Source: Deltaproteobacteria bacterium
Lineage (GTDB): Bacteria > Myxococcota_A > UBA796 > UBA9615
Direction: 5' to 3'
DNA length: 34,933 nt
NCBI GenBank assembly: GCA_002724675.1
Contig: PBPL01000040.1
Span: 1 to 34,933, forward strand
This document shows, one piece after another, positions 1 to 7,887 of this stretch. The number at the start of each line of letters is the position of its first letter. Within the stretch, counting starts at the first letter, position 1. The position numbers were made by a program, and so were the translations under genes. The notes below the pieces were generated by a model that saw only the letters and a program-made list of their open reading frames with translations, did not search any database and had not been told where the DNA came from.

Positions 1-345
1 GATCTGAGATTCCCCCAGCACCATCGACTCCAGGGAGCCCGAGACTCGGAACAGGTGACGTACGGCCTCATCGGCTGTGTATTCGACAAGGTGAGAGGAG
101 AGTTGAGCCTCAGGAAGCCCCGCCCAAGTGCCCAGGAGCTTGAAGACTTCCCCGTTACAAATCCCGTCGCCCACATAGACCACCTCAAACCGGTTGCAGG
201 TCGAAAGGATCACAGCCTCTCGAACTCCATCCAGGTCGTTGAGTTGACGAAGCGCCCCCGGCAGCTCGTCCTCGCTGAGGGACAAGAGCTCACGCACCTC
301 GACCTCTGCGTGCCGATGGTCGGTACCGCAGATGCGAATCTTCAT
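1..345 (-). CDS. hemA: Glutamyl-tRNA reductase, N-terminal part (cut by window edge)
   Basis: Encodes the first 115 residues of glutamyl-tRNA reductase, which reduces glutamyl-tRNA to glutamate-1-semialdehyde with NADPH, the first step of C5-pathway haem synthesis. The reading frame from the ATG at 345 is open to the window edge. It shows the family hallmarks: the catalytic-loop motif ILSTCNR with the nucleophilic Cys at residue 50, the usual position, and the block ending SMVLGESQI. The N-terminal GTDHRHA replaces the more usual GxNHxxA but keeps the His. The start overlaps the stop of the upstream CcsA/HemX-like gene in an ATGA, so the two are translationally coupled. That hemX-hemA pairing is common in bacteria. 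The C-terminal part lies outside the window. Confidence 0.95.
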   Translation of the reverse strand, partial: MKIRICGTDHRHAEVEVRELLSLSEDELPGALRQLNDLDGVREAVILSTCNRFEVVYVGDGICNGEVFKLLGTWAGLPEAQLSSHLVEYTADEAVRHLFRVSGSLESMVLGESQI

Positions 346-1163
346 ACGAACAGAAGCCCCACCAACGCCAGGAAGCCCAGGAAGCCCAGGATCGCAATCC
401 ACGCGGCCTTGCGGCCCCGCCAGCCCAGCAGGTGCCGCGCCTGCCAACCGAGGGCATAGAAGAGCCACAGAGCCAGCGTCGCGATGACCTTGGGACGGAA
501 CTGGTCCCCGTCCACATCGTCGGCAACAGCCAGGAAGGCTCCCGAGACGATCACGAGGCTCAGACAGGCGAGCCCTGCTCCAAAGCCACTGTGCACAAGC
601 CCACCGAGCACCTCCAGGGGGGGCAAACGCACCCCTCCTCCTCCGGCGATACGCTTCTTCTTCAGTCGCGCATCCTGAAGCAGATAGGCCAGGCCAGCTC
701 CAAAGGCCAGGGCGAACAAGGCCATGCTCCCTATGTTCGCTGAGAGATGGATCGGCAACCACGCAGGCCCTGGTCCATCGGGCAAGAAGGCGACGACCTG
801 TGCTGAGCGCGGCGCGAGCACTGCCGCAAGACACAGACCCAGAGCAACGGGAGCCAAGAACGCGCCCAGCACCCGGGTCTTAGGACGCCAGAAGCCAAGG
901 GCTATGACCACTGCCATCAGCCCCCAGGCCAGGGTCACGAACGCGTGGTCCCAGACCCGCGCGCCAGCGTCTGCGGCACCCAAACCAAGTATGGCCGAAG
1001 CGGCCACTAGGGTGTGCATCCCGAACGCGCCAAGCAGCGTTCGGGATGGCCAGCCCGGAAGAACCGTTCGAGACAGAGACAGGCTCGCTGCAAACAGTCC
1101 CGTAACCGCCCCATAACCGAGGAGGGTGACAACGAAGAGCAACGCAGTGAGGCCATCAGACAT
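342..1163 (-). CDS. CcsA/HemX-type cytochrome c assembly membrane protein
   Basis: A 273-residue polytopic membrane protein with about eight hydrophobic helices, of the cytochrome c assembly (CcsA/HemX) family. I chose the ATG at 1163 because the protein then begins MSDGLTALLF, directly before the first membrane helix; upstream codons are not membrane-like. The family region around LPIHLSANIG, followed by a helix and then LKKKR, resembles HemX. I do not see the Trp-rich WWD motif of true haem-handling CcsA. With hemA overlapping its stop by 4 nt, a HemX role (influencing glutamyl-tRNA reductase level or haem supply) is the likelier reading, but a System II cytochrome c maturation role cannot be excluded. 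The gap to the upstream J-domain gene is only 10 nt, so the three form an operon. Confidence 0.85.
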   Translation of the reverse strand: MSDGLTALLFVVTLLGYGAVTGLFAASLSLSRTVLPGWPSRTLLGAFGMHTLVAASAILGLGAADAGARVWDHAFVTLAWGLMAVVIALGFWRPKTRVLGAFLAPVALGLCLAAVLAPRSAQVVAFLPDGPGPAWLPIHLSANIGSMALFALAFGAGLAYLLQDARLKKKRIAGGGGVRLPPLEVLGGLVHSGFGAGLACLSLVIVSGAFLAVADDVDGDQFRPKVIATLALWLFYALGWQARHLLGWRGRKAAWIAILGFLGFLALVGLLFV

Positions 1164-1173
1164 GGTCGATGCT

Positions 1174-3093
1174 CTAGTTTCGCCGAAGCCGGCTGAAGAA
1201 ACCACGCGGCTTCGCCTGGTCGTCCTCTCCCGACTCGTCGGCAACACCTTGCCCTCGCTGATCCATCAGCCTTAGTTCTCTCGTGGCGTTGGCGTGTCCG
1301 TTCAGCGACGCAGCAGCTGCCTTCTCGAACCACTTTCGTGCCCCGGCAAAGTCCTTCTGGAGGAGTCGAACGCGCCCCATGTAGTACAGAGCTTCGCCTG
1401 GGTTGACACCCATGCCCCTCGCCTGCTCCAGGTCCGCAAACGCCTGTTCGTGGTCAGCATGGTCGGCCAAGAAGCGAGACCATCCGAGCATGAGCCGGGC
1501 CTCGAAGCTGTGCTCGTCGTGGAGGGTTGCATCCCGATACGCCTCCCGAGCCCGCTCGTACTTCTTGTTCTTCATCAAGATGCGGGCCTGCGCCAGAGAC
1601 ACCTTCCCCCGGTCGCGGTCCCTGGCACCAGCACCCTCCTCCCCACCAGACGACCGGCGCGCATCGAGGTACTCGCGTCTCTGATCGGCATCCCCCAAGA
1701 CCTCGTAGGCCTCCTGGACTCGACCGTAGACCTCCGCGGCAGTCGCAACAACTCGAGGGTGGACGCCGAACAAGCTGTCTGGGTGGTACAGCCGAGAGAG
1801 TTGGCGCATGGCGTGCTTGAGGTCCTTGTCCGATGCCGTCGGTTGGAGCCCGAGGACTTGGTAGTGGTCGGCTCCATGCTGGCGGTGCAGTTCCTGAATC
1901 ATGGAGTGAAGACGGCTTGAGGTTTCCTCATCAAACAGCGTGGGAACAAAATCCAGATAGCCCAGCTCGCGGAGAAACGACAAGGAAGCCACGACATCCT
2001 CTCCCTCGGCCCCCTCCGCGATCGCAGCATCCACGACCTCGCCAAACGAACTCCCTTCGCAACCTGGACCGGTGAGGCGCGCCAAGAGCCGCGCATCCTC
2101 GTCATTCTGCTTCGTCACACGAACAGAACGCTTCGCCGGCAACGACAGCCAAAGGGGTGAGTCCCGGCGCCCCTGACCCGAGCCGCTCCGTAGGACGCCC
2201 CCGCGCCGACCCTCCATCAACACGGACAGAACAGGCCGGGGCGCCCCGAGACGACTCACCGGCTCTCCGCCAGGAAGACAGTGCAGCGTACCGGCAGCAC
2301 AGCTCAGCACCTCGTTGAGAAGTCGGTCTCGAGTCTGCTCCCTGAGTTGATCCACCTGGTGCATGGCCACGGCACGAAGCGCCAGAAGCAGTCCCACTTC
2401 CTCCTCTTCATTGTTGAAGACAACATCGGGAACCTTCGCAGCATCCAGCTGCCCGGACAATTGGGCGGTCTTGAGCAGGGCCCCCTGACCCTCGACAGAC
2501 ACCCCGGCCAACAGCCCCTCAGCCATCCAACAATCGACCGAATCACCCCCTTGAGGGCTGACTCGAAGACAACCAGTCCAGCCAAGGCGATCGGCCCGCG
2601 CCAGCAGGTGCGCCACGGTCTTCAACCCCAGCGGAGTGGGCTTCGCGGGCATTCCCTCTCGGTCCCGCCCGCCCGCCGACTCGCGCGCCAGTTCTCCCAT
2701 GACACGTACTGCGGCGTCCCTGTCAGAGCCTGGAATCACCGCACCAACAAAGCGTGCGAGCCGCAGGGGGTCTGGAGGAGAGCCGAGGACACCTTCAACG
2801 AGCAAATCGACCGGAGCATCGCGGGCGATGTCCTCAGCCGAAGCGGTACGAGAGAGCACCAACACGGGGATGGGCTCCGAGGCCTCCGCGCAAGCATCGC
2901 GCACCAGGTCCAGACCCGAGCCGTGCTTGAGGTCCATCGCTGCAATCAGGAGAGAAGCTGGGCCGGCTCGGAGCTCAAGGCGCATGCGTTGACTCGTCCC
3001 CACGACCACGACTTCGTGGCCGAGTCGACTCAGCGTATCTGTGACGATCCCAGCGATTTCCTCGCTGGTCTCCAGCAGGAGAATGCGTGCCAT
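1174..3093 (-). CDS. REC-like / DUF4388 / J-domain / TPR fusion protein
   Basis: A 639-residue cytoplasmic multidomain protein. Residues ~1-120 resemble a response-regulator receiver (MARILLLETS start, then alternating beta/alpha). Residues ~150-290 look like DUF4388 (PATAN-type), a domain frequent in myxobacterial signalling proteins. Residues ~410-490 form a DnaJ J-domain with the HPD tripeptide inside RLYHPDS, which would stimulate a DnaK partner. The C-terminal ~130 residues hold TPR-like helical repeats, then a basic tail. I took the ATG at 3093; the frame stays open to a TTG four codons upstream, which is less likely. It is first in an operon with the CcsA/HemX-like gene and hemA, so a regulatory or chaperone role in haem or cytochrome assembly is plausible, but that is inference. 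Confidence 0.85.
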   Translation of the reverse strand: MARILLLETSEEIAGIVTDTLSRLGHEVVVVGTSQRMRLELRAGPASLLIAAMDLKHGSGLDLVRDACAEASEPIPVLVLSRTASAEDIARDAPVDLLVEGVLGSPPDPLRLARFVGAVIPGSDRDAAVRVMGELARESAGGRDREGMPAKPTPLGLKTVAHLLARADRLGWTGCLRVSPQGGDSVDCWMAEGLLAGVSVEGQGALLKTAQLSGQLDAAKVPDVVFNNEEEEVGLLLALRAVAMHQVDQLREQTRDRLLNEVLSCAAGTLHCLPGGEPVSRLGAPRPVLSVLMEGRRGGVLRSGSGQGRRDSPLWLSLPAKRSVRVTKQNDEDARLLARLTGPGCEGSSFGEVVDAAIAEGAEGEDVVASLSFLRELGYLDFVPTLFDEETSSRLHSMIQELHRQHGADHYQVLGLQPTASDKDLKHAMRQLSRLYHPDSLFGVHPRVVATAAEVYGRVQEAYEVLGDADQRREYLDARRSSGGEEGAGARDRDRGKVSLAQARILMKNKKYERAREAYRDATLHDEHSFEARLMLGWSRFLADHADHEQAFADLEQARGMGVNPGEALYYMGRVRLLQKDFAGARKWFEKAAAASLNGHANATRELRLMDQRGQGVADESGEDDQAKPRGFFSRLRRN

Positions 3094-3149
3094 GATGTTT
3101 CCCAACGCCCAGGGGGCCGTGGAATCCTACCAGCCTCGCCCGGTCGCAC

Positions 3150-3164
3150 AGGATCGTGGATCCT
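3150..3164. promoter_or_regulatory. Palindrome AGGATC-GTG-GATCCT between divergent genes
   Basis: A perfect 6-3-6 inverted repeat in the 202-bp space between the divergently transcribed J-domain operon and trxA, ending 11 bp upstream of the trxA -35 box. Position and symmetry suit a regulator-binding site, but the regulator is unknown and a short palindrome can arise by chance. Confidence 0.3.
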
Positions 3165-3175
3165 CGCCCCCCCCC

Positions 3176-3203
3176 TTGACCCCCTCGGTCGGCACCTCAT
3201 AAT
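3176..3203 (+). promoter_or_regulatory. Sigma-70-type promoter of trxA
   Basis: A -35 box TTGACC (3176-3181) and a -10 box CATAAT (3198-3203) each match the consensus at five of six positions and are separated by 16 bp. They lie about 90 bp upstream of the trxA ATG, giving a short leader. This is the best housekeeping-type promoter I found in the window. Confidence 0.6.
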
Positions 3204-3295
3204 GGCCCAGCCGGGATGCACAAGGCTCGCTACGCATCCCTGATACCGACTGCCCGCACCCGCTTCCGCAGTGCGAGCGAAAGGAACACGAAGCC

Positions 3296-3610
3296 ATGCT
3301 CGAATTCACGGACACCAACTTCTCCGACGAAGTGCTGGGAAGTGAGATCCCTGTTCTTGTCGACTTTTCCGCAGTCTGGTGTGGGCCCTGCAAAGCCATC
3401 GCACCGACAGTGGAGGCCCTTGCTGACGAATACAATGGCCGCATCAAGGTGGGGAAGATGGACATCGACAACAACCCGGACACGCCGGTCAAGTACCACG
3501 TGCGCGCCGTCCCCACGCTGATCCTCTTCAAGGGAGGCCAGCCGGTCGACCAAGTCATGGGTGCAGTCAACAAGCGGCGCATCCAGGGAATGTTTGACGC
3601 GGTCCTTTAG
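3296..3610 (+). CDS. trxA: Thioredoxin
   Basis: A 104-residue thioredoxin, the usual length. It carries the redox-active WCGPC motif in the context FSAVWCGPCKAI and the cis-proline loop RAVPTLILF, so it should be a working cytoplasmic disulfide reductase served by thioredoxin reductase (not in this window). No signal peptide is visible. A Shine-Dalgarno-like AAAGGA lies about 10 nt before the ATG, and a sigma-70-type promoter lies further upstream. The next gene begins about 21 nt downstream, so read-through is likely although that product is an exported lipoprotein with no obvious functional link. Confidence 0.97.
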   Translation: MLEFTDTNFSDEVLGSEIPVLVDFSAVWCGPCKAIAPTVEALADEYNGRIKVGKMDIDNNPDTPVKYHVRAVPTLILFKGGQPVDQVMGAVNKRRIQGMFDAVL

Positions 3611-3631
3611 CGGCACCACCCGCTGGGCTTC

Positions 3632-4954
3632 GTGCGCGCCACCCACCTGAAGTCGAGCCCTCGCGCCGTGTGGCCCCGCCGCACGCTAGCAGTGGTGCTG
3701 CTCGCCTTGGCCGCCTGTTGGTCCGAGCGACCCCTGCAAGACCTGGACGTGGGGGTCGTACACTTCACCAACGCCTACGTAGAGCACGGGGCCGCCACCC
3801 TCCGGGTGCAGCTTGCAGACGGGTATGTCTGCCCCGATGGGTCCACCGCCCGGATCTACATCGCCGAACCAAGCGGCGGGGACTCGCCGCGGCCGCTCGC
3901 GCTGCTGTACCACGGTGAAAACTTCGACTACGTCCACGGGATTGAAGACAGCCACTACGACGACACGGATCGTCTGCGGGTGGACTGGGCCGCCAGCGAA
4001 GTGGAGAGACTCCTTGGCATGGAGACAGACGTCACGACAGCAGCCCGCAACGAGGGGGCGTGGGTCGCGGCGCTCCTGGAGGCTGGCTTCGCCGTGGCTG
4101 CCCCAACCAATTGCTGGGGCGATCTATGGCACGGCAGGGCGACGAACGACTACCTGGCCGAAGGCTTTGACCGCCTCGGCGGCTACCTGGCACAGGGCAC
4201 GGTGACGATCGCCAGCGCGCTGCCAAGTATCTCGAACCAGCACGTCGTCGCCATCGGACTGGGCGAGGGTGGACGGGCAGTGACTGAGTTGGCCCTAGCC
4301 GAGCAACCGCTCGACGCCGTTGTTCTAGACTCATCCCCGGACTGGCTGAGCCCAGTCCTCGCTCAACCCAGTGACAATGCCGACTACATCGATGGCCTAC
4401 ATCGCATCTACCACGACGAGGTCGGTGGCGAAGACGATCCAAGCCTTCAGACACAATTGCTCCGAGACGCGCTGGAACGGGACTCTTTCGTCCACCTGAT
4501 TCAGGACCGTGGCTTTCGAACGCCCATTGTGTTCACGTGGTCTTCCCAGGACCCTCGAACCGACAACAACACCGCCATGCCCACCGAGGTCGCCATCACC
4601 ACGGGCTATCTAGATCCCCCGGCGCCCCACCTGGTCAAGAACTGGGACGTGGCCGAACACGCGCCGTCCAACCGAAGCATCGACGAGACCCGGGACCTGG
4701 TGGGCTGGCTGATCGAGCATGCCGGCCCCTTCGAGATCAACGAGACGCCCGGAGACGACGACGACTCCGGAGACGACGACGACTCCGGAGACGACGACGA
4801 CTCCGGAGACGACGATGACTCCAGCTTTGGCGGCGACTCCGTGGGCGACGACGAAGCGAAAACAGGCGATAGCGATGACGACGACTCGGCCACAGGCGAT
4901 GAGCCCACAGGGGATGATGATGACTCTGCAGGAGATGACGACTCCACCCGCTAG
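3632..4954 (+). CDS. Lipoprotein with degenerate alpha/beta-hydrolase fold and Asp-rich tail
   Basis: A 440-residue exported protein with a lipobox LALAAC (Cys29 from the GTG at 3632; Cys17 if the in-frame GTG at 3668 is the start, equally plausible). The body reads like an alpha/beta hydrolase: a YHGENFD oxyanion-type loop near residue 90, a nucleophile-elbow-like strand-turn-helix, and a late Asp (SSQDPR) and His (AEHAPS) that could be the acid and base. At the elbow the sequence is IGLGEGG, so the usual nucleophile Ser is Gly (residue 211). It may therefore be catalytically dead or mis-assigned. The last ~70 residues are an Asp/Ser/Gly tail from an 18-bp tandem repeat. I cannot name the substrate. 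Confidence 0.75.
   Translation: MRATHLKSSPRAVWPRRTLAVVLLALAACWSERPLQDLDVGVVHFTNAYVEHGAATLRVQLADGYVCPDGSTARIYIAEPSGGDSPRPLALLYHGENFDYVHGIEDSHYDDTDRLRVDWAASEVERLLGMETDVTTAARNEGAWVAALLEAGFAVAAPTNCWGDLWHGRATNDYLAEGFDRLGGYLAQGTVTIASALPSISNQHVVAIGLGEGGRAVTELALAEQPLDAVVLDSSPDWLSPVLAQPSDNADYIDGLHRIYHDEVGGEDDPSLQTQLLRDALERDSFVHLIQDRGFRTPIVFTWSSQDPRTDNNTAMPTEVAITTGYLDPPAPHLVKNWDVAEHAPSNRSIDETRDLVGWLIEHAGPFEINETPGDDDDSGDDDDSGDDDDSGDDDDSSFGGDSVGDDEAKTGDSDDDDSATGDEPTGDDDDSAGDDDSTR
4751..4822 (+). repeat. Four tandem 18-bp repeats encoding GDDDDS
   Basis: The 18-bp unit GGAGACGACGACGACTCC occurs four times head to tail, the last copy with one GAC-to-GAT change (4805-4822). It encodes Gly-Asp4-Ser units in the tail of the lipoprotein, and looser copies continue to the stop. 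The near identity at the nucleotide level suggests recent slippage or expansion. Confidence 0.9.
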
Positions 4955-5027
4955 CTGAGCCGCCACCCTAACGACCCGACAAGGGCGGATTCAAACCGTT
5001 CATTGACCTGTTTGACACACAGTCACT

Positions 5028-5075
5028 ACCTGGTTAGTGTCCCACCCGACCAACCAGGTTATTTTCGGACACTAA
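5028..5075 (+). promoter_or_regulatory. Two interleaved inverted repeats upstream of pepA
   Basis: ACCTGGTT (5028-5035) pairs with AACCAGGT (5052-5059), and TTAGTGTCC (5034-5042) pairs with GGACACTAA (5067-5075). The arms are arranged A-B-A'-B', an order that could form a pseudoknot in RNA or overlapping operators in DNA. A perfect -35-like TTGACA lies just upstream at 5012-5017, but the matching -10 is poor. It ends 37 bp before the pepA start. Confidence 0.35.
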
Positions 5076-5112
5076 TCCGAGCACTTCAGCCTCCCAACGA
5101 CTGGAAAAAGCG

Positions 5113-6609
5113 ATGCAGGTACAGGTCGGATCCACTCAAGCAGCGAACCTCTCCACGGACATCTTGGTGTTCGGAGTTCAGGGGTCTGGCGGGAGGAGGT
5201 CTCCCGCATGGAAGGCTCTCAACGCAGTCCTGGGGGGAGGTCTGAATTCACTGCTCAAGATCCAAGGCTGGAAGGGCAAGGCTGGCGAAATGGCCAGCTT
5301 TCCGGCGCCGAGAGGGTCGCGGGCTCGCCTCCTCGTACTGGGCAGCCTGGGGGAGAAGGGCGACAGCACCGCAGCCATTCGAAGCCTGGCCATCAAGGTC
5401 GGCGGACTGGTTGCCAAGAGCGGACTGGAGCGAGCCGCCTTCTATCTAGACCCGGCCATGGGTAGCAACCAAGCACTGGACCGAACAGCCGCCCAGGCCA
5501 TCGGCGAGGGGCTGGTCTGGGGCGCCTATCGATTTGACCGGCATCAGAGCAAAGCGGAGTCCCACGGGACTCCCACGTCGACCTACCTCTATTTTGAGGG
5601 CCGCAAGCAGCGACCAGCGCTGGCTGAGGCGATCCGACAGGGGGGCATCATCGGCGAGGCCCAGAACATGAGCCGGGACCTAGTCAATGAACCCGGCAAC
5701 ATCATCAACCCGGAGACCCTGACTGACTTCGCGCGCCAGCTGGCCGCCGACGAGGGCCTGGGCATTGAGGTCCTCGACGAGGATGAGTGCATGAAGCGCG
5801 GCATGGGGGCTTTTCTCGCAGTCGGCCAGGGGGCCGAGACCAAGTCAGCCCTCGTCCACCTGTCCTACGTACCCAGTGGACGCGCACGTCGCAGAGTCGC
5901 ACTGGTTGGCAAAGCCGTGACCTTTGACGCCGGCGGGCTCTGCCTCAAGACAGCAGCAGGGCAAGCCACCATGAAGATGGACATGGGTGGTTCCGCCGCG
6001 GTGATCGGTGCGATTCGTGCAGCTGCCCAGCTCAAGATCGACACCGAGGTCCACGCCATCTTTGCGGCCACAGAGAACCTCTTGGGAGCCGCTGCGTATC
6101 GCACAGGGGACGTCATCAAGGCCTCCAATGGCAAGACAATTGAGGTGTTGAACACCGACGCGGAGGGCCGCCTAACCCTCGCTGACGCCCTACACTTCGC
6201 CTGTGGCCTAGAGCCCGATGCCATCATCGATCTCGCGACTCTGACAGGCGCCTGCGTTGTGGCGCTAGGTCCGTCGGTCGCCGGCATCATGGGGAGTGGC
6301 CGTGGCTTGATTCGGGATCTTCGGGCCGCTGGAGACCGGGCGGGAGAGGTGCTCTGGGAGCTACCCATGCCCAACGAGTACCGAGAACTCATCCAGAGCA
6401 AGGTTGCTGACGTTCAGAATATTGGAGGTCGGTGGGGCGGTGCCATCACAGCGGGAATGTTCCTTCGCGAGTTCGTAGACGAGAGCATCCCGTGGGCACA
6501 CATCGACATCGCCGGACCCTGCTACATCGAGAAGCCAATCGGTGGAAAACCCGTCGGAGCCACGGGGTTCCCGGTGCGAGGCCTGGTGGAGTGGCTTCAG
6601 CACAGCTAG
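5113..6609 (+). CDS. pepA: Leucyl aminopeptidase (peptidase family M17)
   Basis: A 498-residue cytosolic M17 aminopeptidase, close to the family's usual ~500 residues. The C-terminal catalytic domain shows the metal-binding block VGKAVTFDAGG, followed by MDMGGSAAV, and the signature NTDAEGRLTLADAL, which supplies metal ligands and the catalytic Arg. The usual FDSGG is FDAGG here, a change next to the ligand Asp that should not abolish activity. The N-terminal ~150 residues are the variable M17 domain that builds the hexamer. The ATG at 5113 follows GGAAAAAGC, a weak ribosome-binding site. It removes N-terminal residues in peptide turnover; in some bacteria PepA also binds DNA. It converges on rlmE. 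Confidence 0.95.
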   Translation: MQVQVGSTQAANLSTDILVFGVQGSGGRRSPAWKALNAVLGGGLNSLLKIQGWKGKAGEMASFPAPRGSRARLLVLGSLGEKGDSTAAIRSLAIKVGGLVAKSGLERAAFYLDPAMGSNQALDRTAAQAIGEGLVWGAYRFDRHQSKAESHGTPTSTYLYFEGRKQRPALAEAIRQGGIIGEAQNMSRDLVNEPGNIINPETLTDFARQLAADEGLGIEVLDEDECMKRGMGAFLAVGQGAETKSALVHLSYVPSGRARRRVALVGKAVTFDAGGLCLKTAAGQATMKMDMGGSAAVIGAIRAAAQLKIDTEVHAIFAATENLLGAAAYRTGDVIKASNGKTIEVLNTDAEGRLTLADALHFACGLEPDAIIDLATLTGACVVALGPSVAGIMGSGRGLIRDLRAAGDRAGEVLWELPMPNEYRELIQSKVADVQNIGGRWGGAITAGMFLREFVDESIPWAHIDIAGPCYIEKPIGGKPVGATGFPVRGLVEWLQHS

Positions 6610-6629
6610 CGGCCAGCTCAGCGACGCGC

Positions 6630-6690
6630 TGGTAGCAAGGGCATAGCCAGACGGCCCACCTCCCTCAGGGGCGAAGCCCCATAGCTACCA
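6630..6690. terminator. Possible shared hairpin between convergent pepA and rlmE
   Basis: An outer inverted repeat TGGTAGC (6630-6636) / GCTACCA (6684-6690) encloses the tight hairpin GGGGC-GAA-GCCCC (6668-6680). It lies just after the pepA stop and covers the 3' end of rlmE. There is no T-run on either side, so a Rho-independent terminator is only a weak call. Confidence 0.25.
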
Positions 6691-7276
6691 GAAAGATCTC
6701 CACACTCTGGCTCCTCGTCGCCTTCGGCCGCACCGACTTTAGGGTCTTGAAGCGCTCGCGAAGGCGCGCTCGAAGGGCCTGCTCATCGGGCCCCTGAAAG
6801 AGCTTCACCACCAGGTGTCCGCCCGCAACCAGGTGGTGACCTGCCACCTCAAGGGCTCGGTCACAGAGCTCCACGGACGCGAAGTGGTCGGCAAAGGGCA
6901 CCCCAGTCGTGTCCGGCGCCATGTCCGACAGGATCCGATCAAAGGGCGGCGCCCGACCTTCTGTTGCCTCTTGGATTTGTTCAGCTTCTAGAGCAAACGC
7001 ATCATCGTGAATCGTCACGGCTCCGGAGAGAGACGCTGTTATGGGCTTGAGATCTACAGAGACGACCAGCCCCTGTCTCCCCACCCGCTTCAGGGCATAT
7101 TGGCTCCAGGAACCGGGGGCAGCGCCCAGATCCAGCACGCGCTGACCCGAGTTCAGCAGCCGAAATCGCCGATCCAACTCCTGCAACTTGTAGACACTGC
7201 GAGCTGCCCAGCCTTCTTGTCTCGCCCGCTTGGCCAGTGCCTCCTCCGAGCTGTAGTTGGCCCCACGCTTTCCCAT
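6665..7276 (-). CDS. rlmE: 23S rRNA 2'-O-ribose methyltransferase RlmE (FtsJ)
   Basis: A 203-residue SAM-dependent methyltransferase that methylates the 2'-OH of the A-loop uridine (U2552 in E. coli) late in 50S assembly. The SAM-binding motif LDLGAAPGSWSQYA is intact. The K-D-K-E catalytic tetrad can be read as Lys in SVYKLQEL, Asp in LSDMAPD, Lys in VVKLFQG and Glu in VEIFLVA. Length matches the family (about 209 in E. coli). Its ATG overlaps the engB stop in TAATG, so it is translationally coupled to that ribosome-assembly GTPase. It is the last gene of the run that begins with the cytochrome genes. Confidence 0.95.
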   Translation of the reverse strand: MGKRGANYSSEEALAKRARQEGWAARSVYKLQELDRRFRLLNSGQRVLDLGAAPGSWSQYALKRVGRQGLVVSVDLKPITASLSGAVTIHDDAFALEAEQIQEATEGRAPPFDRILSDMAPDTTGVPFADHFASVELCDRALEVAGHHLVAGGHLVVKLFQGPDEQALRARLRERFKTLKSVRPKATRSQSVEIFLVAMGLRP

Positions 7277-7887
7277 TAGTCCGCGCCACCCACCAGCCCC
7301 GTGGCCTCATCGATGCGAGCCCACAGCTCGGCGAGACCCGTCCGGTTGGGCGCAGAGAACATCAAGCTCGCTCCGCGATCGACACCCAGGCCGCGACACA
7401 GCCTCGACTGTCGGTCGAGCCGACGACTCTTGGACACCTTGTCGCTCTTGGTGAGGACCAGGAGACCCGTCCGGTCAGCGTCTTCGAGCCACTGGATCAT
7501 CCGGCTGTCCAACTGTGTCGCATCGTGCCGCATGTCCACAAGAACAACCACCAGAGCCAGATCTTGGCGGTTCTTCAGGTAGTCCCCTACCATCCGATCC
7601 CAAGTGGCCTTCACAGACTTGGGCACCTTGGCGAAGCCATAGCCGGGAAGATCGGCAAATCTCAGTTGAGCTCCTCGTCGCTGGACGTCGAAGAAATTGA
7701 TCGCCTGGGTTCGCCCCGGCGTCTTGCTGACCCGAGCCAGCCCCCCCTTACCCACCAGCGTGTTGAGGCACGAAGACTTCCCCACGTTCGACCGGCCGAC
7801 GAACGCAACCTCGGCAATACCATCAGCCTTTGGCCAGTGCTTCCGGTCAAACGCGGACAACAAGAATTCGGCGTGCGAGCGGCTCAT
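7276..7887 (-). CDS. engB: Ribosome-biogenesis GTPase EngB (YsxC/YihA)
   Basis: A 203-residue Era/TrmE-type GTPase needed for 50S subunit maturation. All G motifs are present: G1 GRSNVGKSS, G2 in TPGRTQ, G3 DLPGYG, G4 TKSDK, and a G5-like FSAPN. Length is typical for the family. Its ATG overlaps the stop of the upstream 13-haem cytochrome (ATGA) and its own stop overlaps the rlmE start, so one transcript would carry cytochrome, EngB and RlmE. The pairing of EngB with RlmE makes functional sense. The link to the cytochromes may only reflect compact gene packing. Confidence 0.96.
   Translation of the reverse strand: MSRSHAEFLLSAFDRKHWPKADGIAEVAFVGRSNVGKSSCLNTLVGKGGLARVSKTPGRTQAINFFDVQRRGAQLRFADLPGYGFAKVPKSVKATWDRMVGDYLKNRQDLALVVVLVDMRHDATQLDSRMIQWLEDADRTGLLVLTKSDKVSKSRRLDRQSRLCRGLGVDRGASLMFSAPNRTGLAELWARIDEATGLVGGAD

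Noticed and set aside
2281-3243. 320-codon plus-strand frame inside the J-domain gene
   Set aside because: Antisense shadow, with no recognisable domain; the opposite frame has an HPD J-domain and TPRs.
4751-4822. CRISPR-like direct repeats
   Set aside because: The 18-bp units are contiguous with no spacers and lie in frame in a coding gene.
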